From NCBI GenBank assembly GCA_963778025.1, contig CAVZTA010000001.1, positions 62,001 to 126,000 of the forward strand: a DNA stretch of 64,000 nt. Reading direction: 5' to 3'. Numbering within the stretch: the first letter of the stretch is position 1; each line of letters starts with the position of its first letter. The notes below the pieces were generated by a model that saw only the letters and a program-made list of their open reading frames with translations, had not been told where the DNA came from and made no database searches. This stretch comes from CAVZTA01 sp963778025 (lineage in GTDB: Bacteria; Chloroflexota; Limnocylindria; Limnocylindrales; CSP1-4). This document shows positions 1-9,030 of the stretch, in pieces. A program made the translations under genes and the position numbers.

Positions 1-613
1 CGTCTCCGCGCGCACCATGTCCGGGACGCCAGCGGCGTCGCGAAGCTCCGCCACGGACGGTGACCGACCCCTCCTCCGTGAATTTCAGCGCGTTCGACAC
101 GAAGTTGCGGACGATCTGGCCGAGCCGGAGCTGGTCCGACACGATCGGCGGCACACCCTGGGGCTCCTCGAACACCAGCGGCACGCGCGCCGGGTCGACC
201 AGCGGATCCAGCGTCCCGCGCAGCTGTCGGAACAGGTCGCCGAGGTCGAAGGGCGCCAGCTGGATGGACGTCTTGCCGGCCTCGACGCGTGCCAGATCGA
301 GGAGGTCCTCGACGAGCGACGCGAGGTCGCGCGCCGACTGGCGGATGTAGCGCGCCTGCCTCGCCGACTCCGCCTCGAGTCCGCCGTCCAGCAGGAGACC
401 GGCGAGCGCGATGATCGAGCCGAGCGGCGTCCGGAATTCGTGACTGACGTTCGACAGGAAGCGCGACTTCAGCTCCGATGCCTGGCGCAGCTGCTCCGCC
501 TTGTCCTCGAGCTCCGCGTAGAGCGCGACCACGCCCCGGTTCGTCTCCACCAGCTCCTGGGCGAGGCGCACGTTCTCCTCGCGGAGATGGGTGAGCTCGT
601 CGTCGTCGGTCAT
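1..613 (-). CDS. Sensor histidine kinase, partial (window edge)
   Basis: Signal-transducing histidine kinase that starts at the ATG at 613 and runs off the left edge. The N-terminus is a short coiled coil (about residues 5-50), followed by the phospho-acceptor H-box SHEFRTPLGS (about residues 60-70). The dimerisation helices and the start of the ATPase domain follow, including an N-box-like RNFVSNALKFT. There is no membrane segment, so the kinase looks cytosolic. The ATG overlaps the stop of a phosphatase remnant (TGATG), which places it last in an Rsb-type stress-signalling operon. The frame breaks near 51-56, where one extra G separates SVTV from the continuing ATPase sequence. Family assignment is firm; the signal is unknown. 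Confidence 0.85.
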   Translation of the reverse strand, partial: MTDDDELTHLREENVRLAQELVETNRGVVALYAELEDKAEQLRQASELKSRFLSNVSHEFRTPLGSIIALAGLLLDGGLEAESARQARYIRQSARDLASLVEDLLDLARVEAGKTSIQLAPFDLGDLFRQLRGTLDPLVDPARVPLVFEEPQGVPPIVSDQLRLGQIVRNFVSNALKFTEEGSVTVRGGASRRRWRPGHGARGD

Positions 614-743
614 CACGCCGCCCTCGCCGCCCGGAGGGCGACCACCGTGACATCGTCGCCCGGGTGTCCTGGCGGCGGTCCTCCTCGCGGCGTCGACAGG
701 CCCGCGATCCAGGGCGAGGACCTCGATCGCGAACCGCGCGGCT
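613..743 (-). pseudogene. Remnant of an RsbX/SpoIIE-type phosphatase with a large internal deletion
   Basis: Between the RsbT-like gene and the kinase lie two short pieces of one protein family in different frames. The first, ARFAIEVLALDRGP, resembles the ATPase-like start of dual-domain anti-sigma regulator/phosphatase proteins that normally follow rsbT. The second, PGDDVTVVALRAARAA and a stop, is a typical C-terminal end of SpoIIE/PP2C phosphatases. A complete gene would need several hundred more bases, so the middle is missing. Upstream it abuts the RsbT stop and downstream its TGA overlaps the kinase start. Real deletion and assembly collapse are both possible. Confidence 0.5.
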
Positions 744-1164
744 ACGGGCGCTTCCACTTCGTCACCGTGATGCGTGTGCCGACGCCGACGGTCGACTCGA
801 TCGCGAACTCGTTCACCAGCCGGCGCGCTCCACCGAGCCCGATGCCCAACCCGGCGCCGGTCGTGTAGTGGTCGCGAAGGGCGAGCTCGATGTCCGGGAT
901 CCCAGGCCCCTCGTCCACGAACGTGAGCCGGATACCCGGCCCGTCGCGCCCATCGACCGTCGCGATGTGCACGATCCCGCCGCCGCCGTAGTCGACGGTG
1001 TTGCGTCCGAGCTCGCTCGCCGCCGTCACGAGCTTCGTCTGCTCGACGAGGCTGAAGCCCATCGCGACCGCCCGATCCCGCACGAGCTGGCGCGCGCGAG
1101 CGACGTCCTGCGAGGTGTGGAGGGGCACGTCGTCCCCGGCGGACGTGATCGCCCGCACGCTCAA
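742..1164 (-). CDS. rsbT: RsbT-like serine/threonine kinase (anti-sigma regulator)
   Basis: A 140-residue GHKL ATPase of the RsbT/RsbW family. RsbT proteins act as switch kinases in stressosome-type partner-switching cascades. An N-box-like region (TAASELGRNTVDYGGGG, about residues 47-63), the G1 box DEGPGIPD and a glycine-rich lid ending in GLGGARRLV are all present. The length matches RsbT. The start is TTG at 1164, overlapping the stop of the upstream RsbR-like gene (TTGA), so the two are probably translationally coupled. It sits between an RsbR N-terminal-like protein and a phosphatase remnant, the usual rsb order. Family is clear; the output (sigma factor or cyclic nucleotide) cannot be told. 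Confidence 0.85.
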   Translation of the reverse strand: MSVRAITSAGDDVPLHTSQDVARARQLVRDRAVAMGFSLVEQTKLVTAASELGRNTVDYGGGGIVHIATVDGRDGPGIRLTFVDEGPGIPDIELALRDHYTTGAGLGIGLGGARRLVNEFAIESTVGVGTRITVTKWKRP

Positions 1165-1412
1165 CGGCCGTTCCCCTCGGCGATCAGCAGCCGGTCCAAC
1201 ATCGCGACGCCGGCATCGACGTCGAGGACCCGCGCCATCGCGGCGATGTTGCCCAGCATCCGGCCGATGAACGAGTCGACGAGCTCGACCGACGAGATGA
1301 GGTCGGGTCGAAGCGTGACGGCCGACTGCTGGCTCGCGATCCAGTCCTCGAGCACCTCGTCACGGTGGTCGAGGAAGATCGCGCTGAGCGCGTCGGACGC
1401 GGGCTGGGCCAT
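1161..1412 (-). CDS. RsbR N-terminal-like (RsbRD) small protein
   Basis: An 83-residue helical protein whose sequence (residues about 10-60, FLDHRDEVLEDWIASQQ onward) resembles the RsbRD N-terminal sensor domain of stressosome proteins. The STAS domain that usually follows is absent, so it is either a stand-alone sensor or a shortened gene. The neighbouring phosphatase gene carries an obvious deletion, which makes truncation plausible. It is first in the operon and overlaps the RsbT-like start by four bases. A proposed role as input to the RsbT switch is inference from context. Confidence 0.6.
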   Translation of the reverse strand: MAQPASDALSAIFLDHRDEVLEDWIASQQSAVTLRPDLISSVELVDSFIGRMLGNIAAMARVLDVDAGVAMLDRLLIAEGNGR

Positions 1413-1644
1413 GCGGGTCGACCTCCGGAGCCCGCGCCGGTTCGGCGGCGCTGGGAACGTGCCGACACTCTACGGTGCGCGACCGACGGGTCCGCGCGAC
1501 GCAAGCGGATTGCAATGGCGGGTCCGGCTACTGCCGCGTCGGTGCGATGCCTGTCTGTGATCGAGACGACGGTCGGCTGGCAGGGAACGCCGCCCGGTAG
1601 CGAGGCAACCGGACGGCGTGAAGAGCTGCGGTGCGGGGACGCCG

Positions 1645-2244
1645 TCATTCGCCGGGCGTATCCAGACCGTCCTGGACGCTGATGCGAAGGTCGCCGGCGT
1701 CGATCGGGGCATCGAAGGTCAGGACGAGCTGCCGGTCGGCGCCGATCGCGTCGACCGTGCCGACAGGCCCGGGCTGGACGAGGATCGCGGTGGCACCCGA
1801 CTCGTCGATGTAGAGCGCGAGGGCGTTGTCCATCGCGAAGTCGGACCACGTGAGGCGGAGCGTCCGGTCGTCGACGTTGTCCACGACGACTCGACCGGTG
1901 TCCACGCTGATGCCCTCGGCCGGGCTCCCGGACCGGGCGCCGACGAGGCGGCCGGAGTGGTCGACGATGTCGACCCGGACGTCGTGGCGATCGGCGGTCA
2001 AGAGATCCACGGTGATGGGCATGGCGTCGGAGCCCGGATCCTCCGACGGCTCGGGCGTCGGCTGGACGGGCGCGCTCGGCAGCGGGGTCACCGCCGGCGG
2101 GTTCGATGCGGGCGGGGTGGTCGGCGCGCCGGAACCCGCCCCGGCGCTGCAGGCACCCACCGTCAACGCGACGGCGAGGCCCACGAGAGCGAGGGTCAGG
2201 TGGCGGCGGATGGGCTGGGCGGTCATGGCTGATGGATCCTTCAT
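1645..2244 (-). CDS. Lipoprotein with one copy of the anti-sigma ectodomain-like fold
   Basis: An exported lipoprotein of about 199 residues. The ATG at 2244 (or 2226) gives a signal peptide ending in a lipobox VGAC, so the protein should be acylated and anchored outside the membrane. A Pro/Ser/Thr-rich linker follows, then a beta-rich domain of about 120 residues. That domain has the same order of motifs (DHS.R.V, VDDRTLRLTW, LVLTFDAPIDA) as the two repeats in the adjacent anti-sigma-like protein. The Cys pairs of those repeats are missing here. Function is unknown; paralogy with the neighbour suggests a shared ligand or partner. Confidence 0.75.
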   Translation of the reverse strand: MKDPSAMTAQPIRRHLTLALVGLAVALTVGACSAGAGSGAPTTPPASNPPAVTPLPSAPVQPTPEPSEDPGSDAMPITVDLLTADRHDVRVDIVDHSGRLVGARSGSPAEGISVDTGRVVVDNVDDRTLRLTWSDFAMDNALALYIDESGATAILVQPGPVGTVDAIGADRQLVLTFDAPIDAGDLRISVQDGLDTPGE

Positions 2245-2436
2245 CGCGGTGCGTTGGTGACGCCGCTCTGGGACGTCATCCACCAGGCATGAGGCATCGG
2301 GGCCAGCCATGTCTTCGATGTTCGTCAGCCTTCCGGCGAACTTCTCGACGTCCGTCCATGCCGGCTACGTCATCCGTCGCGTCCCGCCGGACATCCGACA
2401 GGAACGCCGCTCAGGAGGCCGGCTACGGCGATGTCG

Positions 2437-3558
2437 TCAGCCCTGAACGGCGACGCGGATCGTGGACGCGTCGACGGCACCGTCGAAGCGCACTCGGATC
2501 GCGCGCGTCAGCCCAAGACTGTCGCCGCCGCACGGCGCGCCGGGCGTGAACGCCAGCGCCGTCGCCGTCGGATCCAGCACGAATCCCCATCGAGCACCGT
2601 CGCACGGCCCGGCCACCCACAGGAGGTCGATGGTCGTGTCATCGACCTGCGTGACGCCGGGGGCGCCGTTCTCGCCGGGCTCGCCGCGACTCGTCGTGCT
2701 GACGTCCTCGATCTCGACGACATGAAGCGAGCGATCCTCGAATGTCACGAAGTCCGTCGTCGCGGACTCAGTGTCCAGCGTCAGCTCGATGATGTTCGGG
2801 CTGGACGTGGGCGACGCCGCAGCGATGTCCGTGGCCGTGCCGATGCTCGCAGCGTCGACCGGTCCGTCGAACACCAGGCGGACCGCCCGCCCGATAGCGA
2901 CGGTGTCGCCGCCGCACGGGGCGGCCGAGAGCACCAATGCCGTCGCCGCCTGGTCGAGCGTCAGACGGGCGCGGGTCTGGCACGGCAGGTCCACCCAGGT
3001 GACGTCGACGGTCGTCGCATCCACCTGGGTCACGGTCAGGTCGCCGGCGGGCATCGGAGCTGATCCCTGCGCGCTGACATCCTCCGCGCGGACGATCCGG
3101 TTCGAATGGTCCTCGATGGTGATGGTCACGGGCTGCGAGATGCCGATGTCCAGCGTCACATCGAACACGTGCGGGGTCGGCGAGGGCGAGGCGGTGGGCG
3201 ACGCGACCGGGCTGGCGCTGGGGATGGGCGCGACCGGCGAGGGCACCGGCGCCGATCGATCCGACCGCAGGCCGGAGACGACGCCGACACCCACGACGAC
3301 CATCAGCAGCAACCCGACCAGGAGCAGCGCGAACGCCGGCTGCAGGACGAACCGGGCCGATCCGCGACCGGCCATGGGGTCGCGCCGGAACACCCGCAAG
3401 GGATCGGCTCGGCGCGGGTGCGCCCGCGCGAACTCGATGGCGACGGTGACGGGGGCTGCCGGTGCGCGCCGCGGGCCGTCGGCCAGCCAGTCCCCGAGGA
3501 CGCGGTCGAGCTCGCTGGCCGGGCGCCGATCGCGTCCGGGATCGTCGTGGCGGGTCAT
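2437..3558 (-). CDS. Membrane anti-sigma-like protein with duplicated ectodomain
   Basis: A 373-residue single-pass membrane protein. Residues 1-70 form a short basic cytosolic part. One hydrophobic helix lies at about 73-97, followed by a Pro/Ser linker and two related beta-rich domains of about 110 residues each. Each repeat contains an IEDHS- or FEDRS-like strand, a VTQVD.TT.D motif, two PC motifs ending in PCGGD, and a final (V/I)R(L/V).FDG.VDA block. The start overlaps the stop of the ECF sigma gene (ATGA), the usual arrangement for a sigma/anti-sigma pair. No zinc-binding HxxxCxxC motif is seen, so anti-sigma function is inferred from position and topology. Confidence 0.7.
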   Translation of the reverse strand: MTRHDDPGRDRRPASELDRVLGDWLADGPRRAPAAPVTVAIEFARAHPRRADPLRVFRRDPMAGRGSARFVLQPAFALLLVGLLLMVVVGVGVVSGLRSDRSAPVPSPVAPIPSASPVASPTASPSPTPHVFDVTLDIGISQPVTITIEDHSNRIVRAEDVSAQGSAPMPAGDLTVTQVDATTVDVTWVDLPCQTRARLTLDQAATALVLSAAPCGGDTVAIGRAVRLVFDGPVDAASIGTATDIAAASPTSSPNIIELTLDTESATTDFVTFEDRSLHVVEIEDVSTTSRGEPGENGAPGVTQVDDTTIDLLWVAGPCDGARWGFVLDPTATALAFTPGAPCGGDSLGLTRAIRVRFDGAVDASTIRVAVQG

Positions 3559-4109
3559 GCGGGCCGCTCCTTCCCGGCGGTGCCGCGCGCGTCAGCCTCG
3601 AGGGCGGCACGCAGGGCACGGGTCGCGTAGTGGATCCGGGAGCCCGCCGTCCCGACCGGGATGCCGAGCACGTCAGCGATCTCGGCGAGCGACAGACCCT
3701 CGTAGTGCTGGAGGACGAGGACCGCCCGCTGCTCCGCCGAGAGGCGCCGGAACCCGCGCTCCAGCTGGTCGCGGTCGGCGACGAGGCGGTACTCGTCGGT
3801 CGTCGTGGACACGTCGTGGTCGTCGGGCAGCAGGCGGACCGGCGACCCGCGCCGCTCCCGACGCGCCTCGGCCGTGCTCGCCCGGAGGATGAGGCGGTAC
3901 GTCCACGCCTCGAACCGGTCCGGGTCGCGCAAGCGTGGCAGCTCGTTCCAGATGGTGATGAGCGCCTGCTGCAGGGCGTCCTCGGCGAGGTACGGGTCGC
4001 GCAGGATGCGCGACGCGATCGCGTAGAGCCGGTCGGCGTGCAGCCGGACGAGCGCGGCGTACGCCGCCTCCTCGCCGCGGGCCGCTCGTTCGACCAGGTC
4101 CCGTGACAC
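3555..4109 (-). CDS. ECF-type RNA polymerase sigma factor
   Basis: A 184-residue extracytoplasmic-function sigma factor. Region 2 includes ADRLYAIASRILRDPYLAEDALQQA (written here as two adjoining motifs, about residues 23-47) and a W.YRLILRA end. Region 4 carries the helix-turn-helix with LSLAEIADVLGIPVGTAGSR. No C-terminal extension is present. The GTG at 4109 is chosen because it leaves the standard short N-terminus; the same frame stays open upstream without homology. It overlaps the downstream anti-sigma-like gene by four bases. It would direct polymerase to a small envelope or stress regulon that probably includes itself. Targets cannot be read from the window. Confidence 0.9.
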   Translation of the reverse strand: MSRDLVERAARGEEAAYAALVRLHADRLYAIASRILRDPYLAEDALQQALITIWNELPRLRDPDRFEAWTYRLILRASTAEARRERRGSPVRLLPDDHDVSTTTDEYRLVADRDQLERGFRRLSAEQRAVLVLQHYEGLSLAEIADVLGIPVGTAGSRIHYATRALRAALEADARGTAGKERPA

Positions 4110-4336
4110 GGGCGATGGGTCCTCCGAAGGTGGGTGGCATGGTGCCCGACCGGCGTGATCGCCGACGGCTCGACACCCTGCATGAGGGCCGCGGCGGGCG
4201 ACTTCTTCAAAGGCCGTCCCGCGCCCGAGATGCGACGGACGTCCTGTCCGATCCGACGACGGACGTCCCACGTCAGCGGCCCGCTCCGCGACATACGCTC
4301 GAGCTGCCCACACCACTTGCCAGCCCGGACCGTCAC

Positions 4337-5596
4337 GTGACCCTGCTCGAGCCCACCGCCGATACCACCGCCCGGGCCTCCGTCGTCGCCGCATCCGACC
4401 GCGAGGCGGCCGGCGCGCGTCACGTGTCCCTCGTCCGACCGTCCATCCTCTACGCGCTCCTGTTCGGATCGATCGGCGCGTACGTCCCCTACATCTCGAT
4501 CTACTTCGCCGACATCGGCCTCGGGCTCGAGACGATCGGGCTGCTGTCGGCGATCGCGGCGGCGGTCGGTCTGGTCGCCGCTCCGGCGTGGGGCGCGGTC
4601 GCCGATCGCTCGCGCGACGTGCGCGTCCCGTTGCTGCTCGGCGCCCTGTGGGCATCCGGCGCCGCCGCGTGGCTGGGGACGGCGACGGCGCCCCTGTCGG
4701 TGGCGCTGGCGATGGCCGCGCTCGCGGCCGGGACGGCCGGTCTCGCTCCGATGCTCGACAGCCGGACGGTGGCCATCCTGGGCGCCGATCGCGACCGCTT
4801 CGGGCGGGCGCGCGCCTGGGGTTCCGCCGCGTTCATCGTGGTCGCGCTGGGCGTCGGCCAGCTCATCGACCGACTGGGCACCAGCGCCCTGGTCCTCGTG
4901 TGGGTCCCGGGCATCGCGTTGACGGGCATCGCGGCGTACGTCCTGCTGGGCGGCGGTCCGCAACGGTCGCGCGCCGCCCGTGCGCTGGGCAGCGGCTCCG
5001 CGCTGCTCGCCCTCCTCCGCTCCCGGGAGCTCGGCTCGTTCTTCCTGATCTCGGTCCTGCTGTGGACGGCGGTCTCGGCCGTGATGACGTTCGCCTCGAT
5101 CCACCTCGTCGCGCTCGGTGGCGACGGGGCGATGGTCGGCGCGCTCTGGGCGCTGGGCGCGCTCGTCGAGGTGCCGCTGATGTTCGCGTTCCCGGTGCTC
5201 GTCCGGCGCACGGGGCCCGAGCCGCTGGTGGTCATCGGCGCCGTCGCGTACGCCGTCCGGGCGCTGGGCTGGGCGCTCGCCCCGGCGCCGATCGTCCTCG
5301 TCGCGCTCGCGCCCATCGGCGGGGTCGGCTTCGCGTTCGTCTACGTCGGCACCGTGATGGTCATCGCGCGGCGGGTCCCGGCATCCAGCCAGGCGACGGC
5401 ACAGGGGCTGTTCAGCGGGACGACGTTCAGCCTCGGCTCGATCGGTGGCGCGGTGCTCGGCGGTCAGCTGGCGCAGGCGACGTCGATCCCGGCGCTGTTC
5501 GTCGTGAGCGCCGCGATCGCGCTGGCGAGCGCGGTCGGGATCTGGCTGGCCATCGGCCGACGCTCCGTCCGGGGGACGCTGCCCGGCCGCGCCTGA
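4337..5596 (+). CDS. MFS transporter
   Basis: A major facilitator superfamily permease of about 419 residues with twelve predicted hydrophobic segments. A cytosolic loop after helix 2 reads GAVADRSRDVRVPLLLG, the MFS A-like motif. The fold resembles the MFS_1-like/phenylpropionate permease group (YFADIGLGLETIGLL near the N-terminus). The GTG at 4337 is preferred because the open frame before it has no hydrophobic or conserved sequence. It is divergent from the ECF sigma gene, with about 230 bases between them for both promoters. The substrate is unknown. Confidence 0.8.
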   Translation: MTLLEPTADTTARASVVAASDREAAGARHVSLVRPSILYALLFGSIGAYVPYISIYFADIGLGLETIGLLSAIAAAVGLVAAPAWGAVADRSRDVRVPLLLGALWASGAAAWLGTATAPLSVALAMAALAAGTAGLAPMLDSRTVAILGADRDRFGRARAWGSAAFIVVALGVGQLIDRLGTSALVLVWVPGIALTGIAAYVLLGGGPQRSRAARALGSGSALLALLRSRELGSFFLISVLLWTAVSAVMTFASIHLVALGGDGAMVGALWALGALVEVPLMFAFPVLVRRTGPEPLVVIGAVAYAVRALGWALAPAPIVLVALAPIGGVGFAFVYVGTVMVIARRVPASSQATAQGLFSGTTFSLGSIGGAVLGGQLAQATSIPALFVVSAAIALASAVGIWLAIGRRSVRGTLPGRA

Positions 5597-5763
5597 CCCG
5601 GCTCCTGCCGCAAGGTCGCCTCGCGGAAATCATCCGTCTGCAGGATGCACGTTCGGGTCCCGACCACGTAGCGTGCCTGTCACCACCTCAGCAGCGACCG
5701 AACGAGCCGGGCCGATCCCCGTCACGCCCGTCTCGACCGGTCCCCGCGGAGGGCACACACGGG

Positions 5764-5791
5764 ACCCGCCTCCGCCCCCGAAGGCGGGTTT
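5764..5791. terminator. Terminator hairpin between convergent genes
   Basis: A 7-bp stem (ACCCGCC at 5764-5770 with GGCGGGT at 5783-5789) and a 12-base loop are followed by a short T run. It lies between the MFS gene on the plus strand and the methyltransferase gene on the minus strand, so it fits a terminator for the plus-strand gene. Confidence 0.55.
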
Positions 5792-5822
5792 CGTGATTCC
5801 TGGGCTCCGCGGCGGGTGGCCG

Positions 5823-6611
5823 TCAGCGCTTCCGTGCGATCCACGCCTCTTCGCACGGCCAGCGACTCGCCCACGCCGCGTCCATCCACTCGTAGCTCGT
5901 CGTCGCATCGGATGGCACCCGGACCTCGACCAGGTCGAGGATGTCGAACCCCGAGCGGGTCAGGAGTCGCACCCAGTCGCCGTGGTTGAGGTGGAACTCG
6001 ACCTCGCCGTCGGTGTTGTCGGGCCATTCCACGCGATGGACGTCGAAGTACGGGCGTCGAAGGCGGTCGGTGGCCGGCCCGTCCGTCTCGTAGTCGGGCA
6101 CGCACACGTACGCCAGGATCGAGTTGGTCAGGAAGATCAGCCGGCCGCGGGGCCGGAGCAGCCGGGCCGCCTCCGGGATCCAGCGGTAGGGGTCGGCCCA
6201 CAGCGCCGCGCCGTACTCCGAGATGGCGAGATCGAACGACGCGTCGGGGTAGGGGACCGTCTCGGCGTTGCCGTGGAGGAGCGGGAAGGTGATCCCGTGC
6301 TGCTCCTGGAGCCGACGGGCGGTCGTCAGCTGCGCCTCCGAGTTGTCGATGCCCACCGGGTGCGCACCGCGCCGGGCCAGCCAGGCCGACACGTAGCCGG
6401 TGCCGCAGCCGAGCTCGATGGTGTCGAGGCCCTCGAGGTCGTCGGGCAGGAGGTGCAGCTCCGATTCCGGGATGCCGAAGATCCCCCAGCGCTCCTGGCC
6501 GGGCCCCTCCGCCCACGAGCGCTCACCGGGACCGACGTACTCGGCGGCGAACCGGTCCCACGCCTCGCGATTGCGCCGGACGTGCTCCGGGAGGTCCTGC
6601 TCCGTCGTCAA
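5823..6611 (-). CDS. SAM-dependent class I methyltransferase
   Basis: A 262-residue methyltransferase. The SAM-binding motif I is TIELGCGTGYVSAWLARRG (about residues 66-84), with the acidic residue of motif II in VGIDNSEAQL and a FDLAISEYGAALW motif. A C-terminal tail rich in W and D follows. The start is TTG at 6611, overlapping the stop of the luciferase-like gene (TTGA), so the two are coupled. The acceptor is unknown. The neighbouring FAD oxidase and F420-type oxidoreductase suggest it modifies a small molecule made or degraded by that operon, which is inference. Confidence 0.85.
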   Translation of the reverse strand: MTTEQDLPEHVRRNREAWDRFAAEYVGPGERSWAEGPGQERWGIFGIPESELHLLPDDLEGLDTIELGCGTGYVSAWLARRGAHPVGIDNSEAQLTTARRLQEQHGITFPLLHGNAETVPYPDASFDLAISEYGAALWADPYRWIPEAARLLRPRGRLIFLTNSILAYVCVPDYETDGPATDRLRRPYFDVHRVEWPDNTDGEVEFHLNHGDWVRLLTRSGFDILDLVEVRVPSDATTSYEWMDAAWASRWPCEEAWIARKR

Positions 6612-7526
6612 GACACGCTCGAACCGGCAGGCACGGTCGCGACGCCGGAACGCTCGCGCGCCTCGAGCACGAGATCGAACGTCCGCTCGTCGGCCGGCCG
6701 GGCGTCGATCTGGACATGCGCCACGCCCTCCGCCGCCCACGCGGCGAACGCGTCGGCGATCGCCTGGACGTCGGCGGGCAGCGCGTTCGGGGCGCCGGGT
6801 CGGGCGGTCTGCAGCGACCCGTCCAGCGACAGGCCGACCGTGACCTGTAGCGTCGAGAGGTCCCGACCCTCCGCGTCGCAGGCGGCGCGCAGGTCGGCGA
6901 ACCGGCTCTGCCAGCGCTCGTCGGGGACGCCGAACCAGGCGGTGTTCCAGGCGTCGGCATGGCGGGCGGTGAGGCGGAGCATGCGCTCGCCCTTGGACGC
7001 GACGAGGATCGGGATGTGCGCCCGGCGGGGCGGCGGCAGGAGGACGCTGTCGTCGATGCGGTGCCATCGTCCCTCGAAGGTCACGCGCTCGCCATCGAGC
7101 AGCCGCCGGATGATCCCGAGCGCCTCCTCGAACCGCCCGACACGGTGATCGAACGGGTAGCCGAACGCCGTGAACTCCGGCTCGTGCCAGCCCGCCCCGA
7201 GCCCGACGATCAGCCGGCCGCCGCTGATGTCGTCGGCGGTCGCGACGGCCTTGGCGGTCCAGGCGGGCGGGCGGAACGGCGTCGCGAGGACGATCGTGCC
7301 CGAGCTCCGCACGCTCCGTCGTCGCGGCCAGCGCGGCAAGCATCGTCCACGCCTCGTGGAGCCCGCTCTCGGGCTCGTTCGGGAAGCGGAACAGCAGATG
7401 GTCGAAGACCCACAGGCTGTCGATGCCGCCCGCCTCGGCGCGCCGCGCGAGCTCGAGGATGCGTGACCAGCTGGGGGTGCCGGCGCCGTCGTCGTCGGCG
7501 ATGGGGAGCACGAGTCCGACCTTCAT
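6608..7526 (-). CDS. LLM-class F420-type oxidoreductase, frameshifted
   Basis: A luciferase-like monooxygenase-family (TIM-barrel) oxidoreductase of about 305 residues. The N-terminus is MKVGLVLPIADDDGAG with GGIDSLWVFDHL, then GTIVLATPFRPPAWTAKAVAT and SGGRLIVGLGAGW, all hallmark LLM blocks. F420 is the likely cofactor, though some members use FMN. One extra G near 7293-7296 (GAG CTC GGG CAC) moves the rest to another frame; removing it restores the reading frame. It lies between an FAD-linked oxidase (TGATG overlap) and a methyltransferase (TTGA overlap). The substrate is unknown. Confidence 0.85.
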
Positions 7527-8924
7527 CAGGGGATGGTAGGCGAGCGGGCGTCGGCGTCGCGGCCGTGGGCGCGCGCGGCGGGGATCACGCCCGGGTTGAG
7601 CAGGCCGCTGGGATCCCAGGCGGCCTTGCGGCCCGCGATGGCGTCGAGCTCGCTGGTCGGCCGGGTGCGGCGGAGCCAGGCCGCCTTCGCGACGCCCGCG
7701 CCATGCTCACCGGCCACGTCCCCACCGAGCTCCGCGACGAGCCGGAGGACCGCATCGTCGACGCGTTCGTCGTCCGGTGGCGGGCCGACGACGTTGACGT
7801 GCAGGTCGCCCACGCCGAGATGGCCGAACACGATGACGCGGGCCGCCGGGTCGACGTCCCGGATACGCGCACCCACCTGATCGACGAACCCGGCAAGCCG
7901 TTCGTCGGGCACGACCACGTCGAGCTTGTGCGGGACGCCGAGCGTCGAGATGGCCTCGGCGTGCGCCTCGCGAAGCGCCCACAGGCGGCGCCGATCGGCC
8001 GGATCCGCGGCCGCGACGACCCCTTCGACGCCGTCGGCGCCGTCGACGACCTCGGCCAGCCGATCCAGGGGATCCACCTCGCCGCGCGCCTCGAACAGGA
8101 CGGCCGCGGGCGGTGTCGGCGCGAACGGCGGAGCGGCGCCGAGATGGCGCGTGACGAGATCCAGTCCGTCGGCCAGGAGGAGCTCGGCGGCGACGAGGCC
8201 GAGGTCCGCGGCGCGGACCCGCGCCGTGAGCGCGACCGCTGCCTCGACGGCGCCGACGGCGACGAGCACCGTCGCGACGGCCGGCAGTCGTGGCAGGAGG
8301 CGAAGCGTGACCGCCGTGATCGCGGCGAGCGTGCCCTCGCTGCCGACGATGTCGTCGAGCTCGCCGGGGCCCGCCGGTCCGGTGCGCCCGTCGACCCGGG
8401 CGAGCTCCAGGGCCTCGACCTGCCGGCCCATCGATCCGTGCGCGAGCTCATGGAGGCCGCCGGCGTCGGTCGCGACCATGCCGCCGAGTGTCGCCGCGTC
8501 CCGTGACGCGAGATCCACGCCGAGCTCCAGCTCGGCGCCACGGGCCGCCACCTCGACGGCCGCAAGCGTCGCGCCGGCTCCGGCACGCACCCACCGGCCA
8601 ACGCCATCGACCGGCCCGACTATCGTCCAGGCGCCGCAGCGATACGAGGAGCTCGCCCCCTCGTGGGACGCCGCCGCCGACGAGGCCGGTGTTCCCGCCC
8701 TGCAGCACGACCGGGACCCGCGCCCGCGCCGCCGCCACGAGCACCGCCGCCACCTCCGCGGCCGTGCCCGGCCGGACGACCGCCAGCGACGGCCCACCGA
8801 ACCGCCCCGTCCAGTCGCGCTCGAACCCGGCGCGTATCGACGGATCGGTCAGGACATGTGCCGGACCCACCACATCGACCAGCGCCGATCCGAGCGCCGC
8901 GGGCAGGCGATCGAGGTGGGGCAT
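7526..8924 (-). CDS. FAD-linked oxidase (glycolate oxidase GlcD-like), frameshifted
   Basis: An FAD-binding PCMH-type oxidoreductase of about 465 residues, related to glycolate/D-lactate dehydrogenase subunit GlcD. The FAD domain carries VVRPGTAAEVAAVL, GGNTGLVGG near residue 75 and a TLGGMVATDAGG motif. The C-terminal part has GVGDLHVNVVGP and AGEHGAGVAKAAWL, typical of the family. Such enzymes oxidise 2-hydroxy acids. The frame changes near 8632, where one extra C in CGCCTGG is the simplest correction. It is first in a three-gene operon with the F420-type oxidoreductase and the methyltransferase. The ATG at 8924 follows an in-frame stretch without homology. Confidence 0.85.
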
Positions 8925-9030
8925 CCGGGCGACGATACGTGGTCCACCGGGGTGGCGGACGACGGCCGGACGTGTCACGATCGGGACGACCGTCGGAACG
9001 TCGCTGGAGAAGAGGGGTCACACAGGGTCC

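Noticed and set aside
2768..5104. Very long minus-strand open frame antisense to several genes
   Set aside because: Its translation is Arg/Pro/Gly-rich without domains and overlaps the ECF sigma, anti-sigma-like and MFS genes. It is a shadow frame of high-GC DNA.
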